From positions 1 to 8,943 of the forward strand of contig JAFZRB010000113.1 in the NCBI GenBank assembly GCA_017620115.1: 8,943 bases of DNA, in the 5' to 3' direction. Both the position numbers and the translations under genes were made by a program. The stretch comes from Clostridia bacterium. GTDB lineage: Bacteria; Bacillota; Clostridia; Christensenellales; Aristaeellaceae. This document shows, piece after piece, positions 6,106 to 8,943 of this stretch. Positions within the stretch are counted from its first letter, which is position 1. Every line of letters begins with the position of its first letter. The notes beneath the pieces were generated by a model. It was not told the origin of the DNA, did no database searches, and worked only from the letters and a program-made list of their open reading frames with translations.

Positions 6106-6124
6106 CAACCGGTCTCGCCGATTA

Positions 6125-6150
6125 GACGGGCAAACGCCGCGTTCGTTACA
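6125..6150 (-). promoter_or_regulatory. ECF-type promoter, probably autoregulatory
   Basis: On the minus strand TGTAAC (6150-6145) is separated by exactly 16 nt from CGTC (6128-6125). This matches the Bacillus ECF (sigma-X/M/W class) promoter form in both elements and in spacing. It would start transcription near 6118, about 28 nt before the sigma-factor GTG and just upstream of its SD. The obvious reading is positive autoregulation of the sigma/anti-sigma operon. Confidence 0.7.
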
Positions 6151-6200
6151 GTTAAGTTTTTATGAACCGCAATATTCATGCGCAATTCGTCAAATCCGCC

Positions 6201-6229
6201 TTGACAGAAACGCGCCGCACAAGTATATT
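6201..6229 (+). promoter_or_regulatory. Sigma-A promoter of the DUF368-HAD operon
   Basis: A perfect TTGACA (6201-6206) is followed by a 17-nt spacer and TATATT (6224-6229, five of six bases). Transcription would begin near 6236, leaving a leader of about 30 nt. It lies back to back with the ECF promoter of the sigma gene, about 50 bp away. Confidence 0.8.
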
Positions 6230-6265
6230 GAATATGAAATCCTTTTGTTTACCGGGAGGCAAGCC

Positions 6266-7120
6266 ATGCTGCATCATGTTTACAATTTCATCGCCGGCGT
6301 CGTGTTCGGGCTGGCGAACGTCATTCCAGGCGTGAGCGGCGGCACCATGGCCGTCGTGTTCGGCGTGTACGAGCGCCTGATCAACCTCATCGCCAACCTG
6401 CGTTCGAAGTGGCGCGGCGAACTGCCCTTTATCCTGGCGTTCGGCGGGGGCGCGGGCGTCGGCATACTTGCCTTCGGCAAGCTGATGAAATGGATCCTGC
6501 AAAACCACGCCGCCGAGGCCAACGCCTTTTTCATCGGCGTGATCCTGGGCAGCATTCCCATTCTCGTGGGCTTCGCCTTCAGAAAGACGAGCGAACGCAC
6601 CGGCAAGAGCAAATGGGTTTTTGACGCGGGCAACATCATTCCCATGCTCGTCACCTTCGCCATCATGATCCCCATGGCGCTGGCGGGCGACGGCAGCGAA
6701 GCCAAAAACGCCGCCGCCGCGGTCGAAGTGACCGGCTTCAGCCTGCTGAACACGCTGCTCTATATGATCTACGGCGTCATAGCCGTGGCCACGATGATCA
6801 TTCCGGGTATCAGCGGCTCGTTCGTGATGCTGCTCATCGGCTTTTACGGCACGATCATCGCCGCCGTGGCCGACCTGAACCTCCTCGTACTCATCCCCTT
6901 CTTCATCGGCTGCGTGATCGGCCTGTTCACCGTTGCGAAGCTCATCAAATGGCTGCTCAGGAAGTATCCGCGCCCCTCCTATTCCGCCATTCTGGGCTTT
7001 GTGCTGGGCTCAATACTGTGCATCTTCCCCGGCTGGAGCCAAATGCTGGCCTTCTGGCCCATACTGATGGTGATCGTGGGCTTTACAGCCATGACGCTGT
7101 GCAGCCGCATTTCCGAGTGA
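6266..7120 (+). CDS. DUF368 membrane protein, polyprenyl-phosphate transporter family
   Basis: This 284-residue, strongly hydrophobic protein matches DUF368 (PF04018). Members of this family (PopT) have been reported to move undecaprenyl phosphate back across the membrane so the lipid carrier of cell-wall synthesis can be reused. Its mark is a repeated half-motif: NVIPGVSGGTMAVVFGVY (18-35) and MIIPGISGSFVMLLIGFY (177-194), consistent with two similar halves. There are roughly eight membrane segments, and LRSKWRG (45-51) and RKTSERTGKSK (106-116) look like basic loops. The ATG at 6266 is chosen because GGGAGG (6254-6259) lies 6 nt before it; the frame also opens at a TTG at 6245, upstream of that SD. 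The HAD gene follows 11 bp after the stop. A divergent ECF sigma/anti-sigma pair suggests an envelope-stress setting. The transport role is taken from the family, and PopT-type function of this copy is inferred. Confidence 0.88.
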   Translation: MLHHVYNFIAGVVFGLANVIPGVSGGTMAVVFGVYERLINLIANLRSKWRGELPFILAFGGGAGVGILAFGKLMKWILQNHAAEANAFFIGVILGSIPILVGFAFRKTSERTGKSKWVFDAGNIIPMLVTFAIMIPMALAGDGSEAKNAAAAVEVTGFSLLNTLLYMIYGVIAVATMIIPGISGSFVMLLIGFYGTIIAAVADLNLLVLIPFFIGCVIGLFTVAKLIKWLLRKYPRPSYSAILGFVLGSILCIFPGWSQMLAFWPILMVIVGFTAMTLCSRISE

Positions 7121-7131
7121 GGACGTCTGTT

Positions 7132-7989
7132 ATGCCCATCAAGCTTATCGGCCTCGACATCGACGGCATGCTGCTGAACAGCCGAAAGCAGCTCACGTCG
7201 CGCACGCGCTCGGCCCTCGAAGCCGCGGCGCGGGCGGGCATCCGGATCGCCTACCTCACAGGGCGGCCGCTGCACGGCGTGACGGAGAACATCCGCCACG
7301 CCGCCGTCAGCCACATCGTTTCCTCCAACGGCGCGGCGACGCACGACGCGGCCACCGGCGCGCTGCTGCGTGGGCGCTATATTCCCAAAGACGCCGCGCG
7401 CGCCATCGCGGCAGCGGCAGCGGCGCTCGGGCTGGACTGCACCGTGTTCATCGGTGGGCTGGGCTACTGCGAACCCCGCTTCTACGACGCGTTGATGGAG
7501 CAGTACCGGATTCGCGGCAACCTGACTTACGGCCTGGCCAGCCGCCGCCGGACGGAGGCGCTCCCCGCTCTGATCGAGGGGGACGCGCACGGCGTCGAAA
7601 ACATCTGCGTCGACACCAACGAGGAAAACGCGCACCGCGCCATGGCCGCGGAAATGACGCGGTGGCCCGGGCTGCGCGTCGTGACCACGCGCGGCAACAA
7701 CGGCCTGAACATGGAGATCGGCCACCCCGAGGCGGACAAGGGCCTGGCCTTCCTCGACCTGGCGCGTTCCCTCGGCATTGCCCGCGAGGAGACGCTCGCC
7801 GTCGGCGACGACGGCAACGACCTGGGCCTGCTGCAGGCCGCGGGCATGGCCGTGGCCATGGGCAACGCCACGGACGAGGTGAAGCGCGCCTGCGCCCGCG
7901 TCGTCGCCGACAACGATCACGACGGCGTGGCGGAGCTCATCGGAGAAATACTGGCCGGCGCGTCAGAACAGCGTCACGGGGCATTCTGA
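7132..7989 (+). CDS. Cof-type HAD-IIB phosphatase
   Basis: This 285-residue protein has the four HAD motifs in order. Motif I is DIDG with nucleophile Asp9 and Asp11. Motif II is Thr43 in YLTGR. Motif III is Lys203 in ADKG. Motif IV is GDDGND (225-230). The region between motifs II and III, about 80-190, is the C2B cap typical of Cof-like enzymes. These are cytosolic Mg-dependent phosphatases, usually acting on sugar phosphates or cofactors such as flavin or pyridoxal phosphates; the substrate is not predictable. The residue after DIDG is Met13 where Thr is usual. The ATG at 7132 has a GAGG (7119-7122) 9 nt upstream that overlaps the end of the DUF368 gene, and the two genes are separated by 11 bp, so they are likely co-transcribed. 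The 3' end overlaps the convergent hydrolase gene by 27 bp. No terminator is visible after it. Confidence 0.92.
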   Translation: MPIKLIGLDIDGMLLNSRKQLTSRTRSALEAAARAGIRIAYLTGRPLHGVTENIRHAAVSHIVSSNGAATHDAATGALLRGRYIPKDAARAIAAAAAALGLDCTVFIGGLGYCEPRFYDALMEQYRIRGNLTYGLASRRRTEALPALIEGDAHGVENICVDTNEENAHRAMAAEMTRWPGLRVVTTRGNNGLNMEIGHPEADKGLAFLDLARSLGIAREETLAVGDDGNDLGLLQAAGMAVAMGNATDEVKRACARVVADNDHDGVAELIGEILAGASEQRHGAF

Positions 7990-8943
7990 AAGCGCCAGGC
8001 ATCCCTTTAGGCCGCCGATCAGCATAATGCCGGGAACAAAGCACTCCTTCATATAGTCGTTTATATCCAGCGTCCTGCCTTCAAGACGCGCCCTGCCGAC
8101 GCCTTCGAGCAGCGGCAGCGCCATCGCTGACGCGCGCGCCGCGCAGCCTTCCGCCCACAGCTCCGTTTCCCCGGAACCGCGCCGCGCGACCTGCCACAGA
8201 AGCGCGACATCCTGCGCCTGATACGCCGCGTCCGTATAGTGGAACGTCGTATAGTACCGCTGTCCGTGTTCGCCGCGGATCTGGCGCGGTGAGCCTTCAA
8301 CCTCTCCCGTCATGAACAGATCGCCGCTCACGACGGCGCAGCCCTCCGCGAGCAGCGCCTTCGCATCATCCGACAACGCGCAGTCCTTGCCCGCGCCGGA
8401 CAGCATCAGGCAGGTCCGGCCCCTCCAGCGCTCCGGCGTGATACGGACGAACGGGATCTGCTCGCCGCGTGTCGACGTGATCACGCTGCGCTCCGTTTTC
8501 AGGCCCTCCGCTTCTTCGCAGAAGCCATCGGCAACGACGGCGCGCGCGCCGCATACGCCCGTGATCCAGCGCAGCATTCTGCGCTTTTCGTCCGCGGTCA
8601 GCGCCGCGACGGCGCGCTTCCGTTCAGCCTTCTGCGCCTCGAAGTACGCCTCGTCGCCGCGCGGCTCCATTCCCGAGCCGCCGTCATTCTGGGGAAACCA
8701 CGTGAGAACGCCGGTATCGAAGGGCGGAACCGCTTCCTCCTCCCAGTCGACGTCCTTCCCCATCAGGTAATGCGCAAAAAAGCGATAGACCTGGCGGCGC
8801 GTCCTGGCGTTGTACTGATGGCCTGCGGCCTGATAGTAATGCCAAACATTCCCTTCAGCGCCGTAGTGCCTGTACGCCTCCAGAACGGCCGGGTATTCCT
8901 CGGTCTCCTGGCACTGCGTCCAGTCGCCCGTCGAACCGGCCAG
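7963..8943 (-). CDS. Two-domain alpha/beta hydrolase (acetylxylan esterase-like), 3' part
   Basis: The frame is open to the right edge, so the 5' end is outside the window and about 326 residues are visible. The first 60 residues look like the end of an alpha/beta-hydrolase domain: STGDWT (4-9), YGAEGNVWHYY (27-37), then AGHQYNARTRR (40-50) with His42 as probable catalytic histidine, and RFFAHYL. A linker with a charged helix leads to a second hydrolase-like domain (about 150-326), ending in CFVPGIMLIGGLKGCLAL, a block known from large esterases of the acetylxylan esterase/dienelactone type. The second domain's nucleophile elbow reads WAEGCAARAS (263-272) and lacks GxSxG, so this half is probably not catalytic. 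The protein stops soon after that block, earlier than I would expect for a full domain. The substrate is unknown, and the main active site lies outside the window. The gene overlaps the HAD gene tail to tail. Confidence 0.72.
   Translation of the reverse strand: MAGSTGDWTQCQETEEYPAVLEAYRHYGAEGNVWHYYQAAGHQYNARTRRQVYRFFAHYLMGKDVDWEEEAVPPFDTGVLTWFPQNDGGSGMEPRGDEAYFEAQKAERKRAVAALTADEKRRMLRWITGVCGARAVVADGFCEEAEGLKTERSVITSTRGEQIPFVRITPERWRGRTCLMLSGAGKDCALSDDAKALLAEGCAVVSGDLFMTGEVEGSPRQIRGEHGQRYYTTFHYTDAAYQAQDVALLWQVARRGSGETELWAEGCAARASAMALPLLEGVGRARLEGRTLDINDYMKECFVPGIMLIGGLKGCLALSECPVTLF

Noticed and set aside
6091..6108. Sigma-factor start at TTG 6108
   Set aside because: The added residues encode the SD itself, and the GTG at 6090 has ideal spacing.
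6162..6179. Small inverted repeat ATGAA...TTCAT upstream of the DUF368 promoter
   Set aside because: A 5-bp arm with an 8-nt loop in AT-rich DNA is expected by chance and does not align with either promoter element.
6163..6191. ECF-like promoter on the plus strand (TGAACC...CGTC) for the DUF368 gene
   Set aside because: The spacing is 19 nt rather than about 16, and a near-perfect sigma-A promoter (6201-6229) already explains expression. Direct control of DUF368 by the sigma factor is therefore not supported.
6949..7131. Extended HAD frame starting inside the DUF368 gene
   Set aside because: It overlaps the DUF368 coding region in another frame. The ATG at 7132 is followed at once by the HAD motif I strand, and a GAGG lies upstream.
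1..8943. tRNA, rRNA, riboswitch, CRISPR, transposon or phage elements
   Set aside because: No repeats, conserved RNA cores, transposase-like frames or attachment-site duplications were seen. The leaders are too short for a known riboswitch.

Overview
The window is GC-rich bacterial DNA with short AT-rich promoter gaps, strong GGAGG ribosome-binding sites and Bacillus-type promoter sequences (TTGACA/TATAAT-like, and TGTAAC-N16-CGTC for an ECF sigma factor). A SpoIID-type protein, long-form clostridial PurB, a clostridial-type PurA, an ECF sigma/zinc-finger anti-sigma pair and a DUF368 protein together suggest a high-GC Firmicute of the Clostridia, possibly from a gut or anaerobic community. 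No rRNA, tRNA, CRISPR array, insertion sequence or phage gene was seen.

Layout. 1-583: 3' end of a SpoIID/LytB-domain protein. 584-753: terminator overlapping a strong promoter. 754-4244: three-gene plus-strand operon of purA, a SASA-family (GDSL-like) esterase and purB, closed by a terminator at 4263-4303. 4299-4736 (minus): XRE-type DNA-binding protein fused to a DUF2007-like domain, with its own consensus promoter. 4868-6090 (minus): ECF sigma factor and a six-helix membrane anti-sigma factor, translationally coupled, with a probable autoregulatory ECF promoter upstream and a hairpin downstream. 6266-7989 (plus): a DUF368 membrane protein (polyprenyl-phosphate transporter family) and a Cof-type HAD phosphatase, transcribed divergently from the sigma factor. 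7963-8943 (minus): 3' part of a two-domain alpha/beta hydrolase that overlaps the HAD gene tail to tail.

How they work together. PurA and PurB catalyse consecutive steps from IMP to AMP, and PurB also acts earlier in IMP synthesis. The esterase between them has no known link to purines. The sigma/anti-sigma pair and the DUF368 gene share a 175-bp divergent promoter region. Both ECF factors of this promoter class and DUF368 proteins are tied to cell-envelope homeostasis, so an envelope-stress/lipid-carrier module is a reasonable but unproven reading. The least ordinary locus is the XRE-DUF2007 gene. Its strong SD abuts the only usual start codon but is ideally placed for an AUC codon, and a second SD and ATG lie exactly at its domain boundary.
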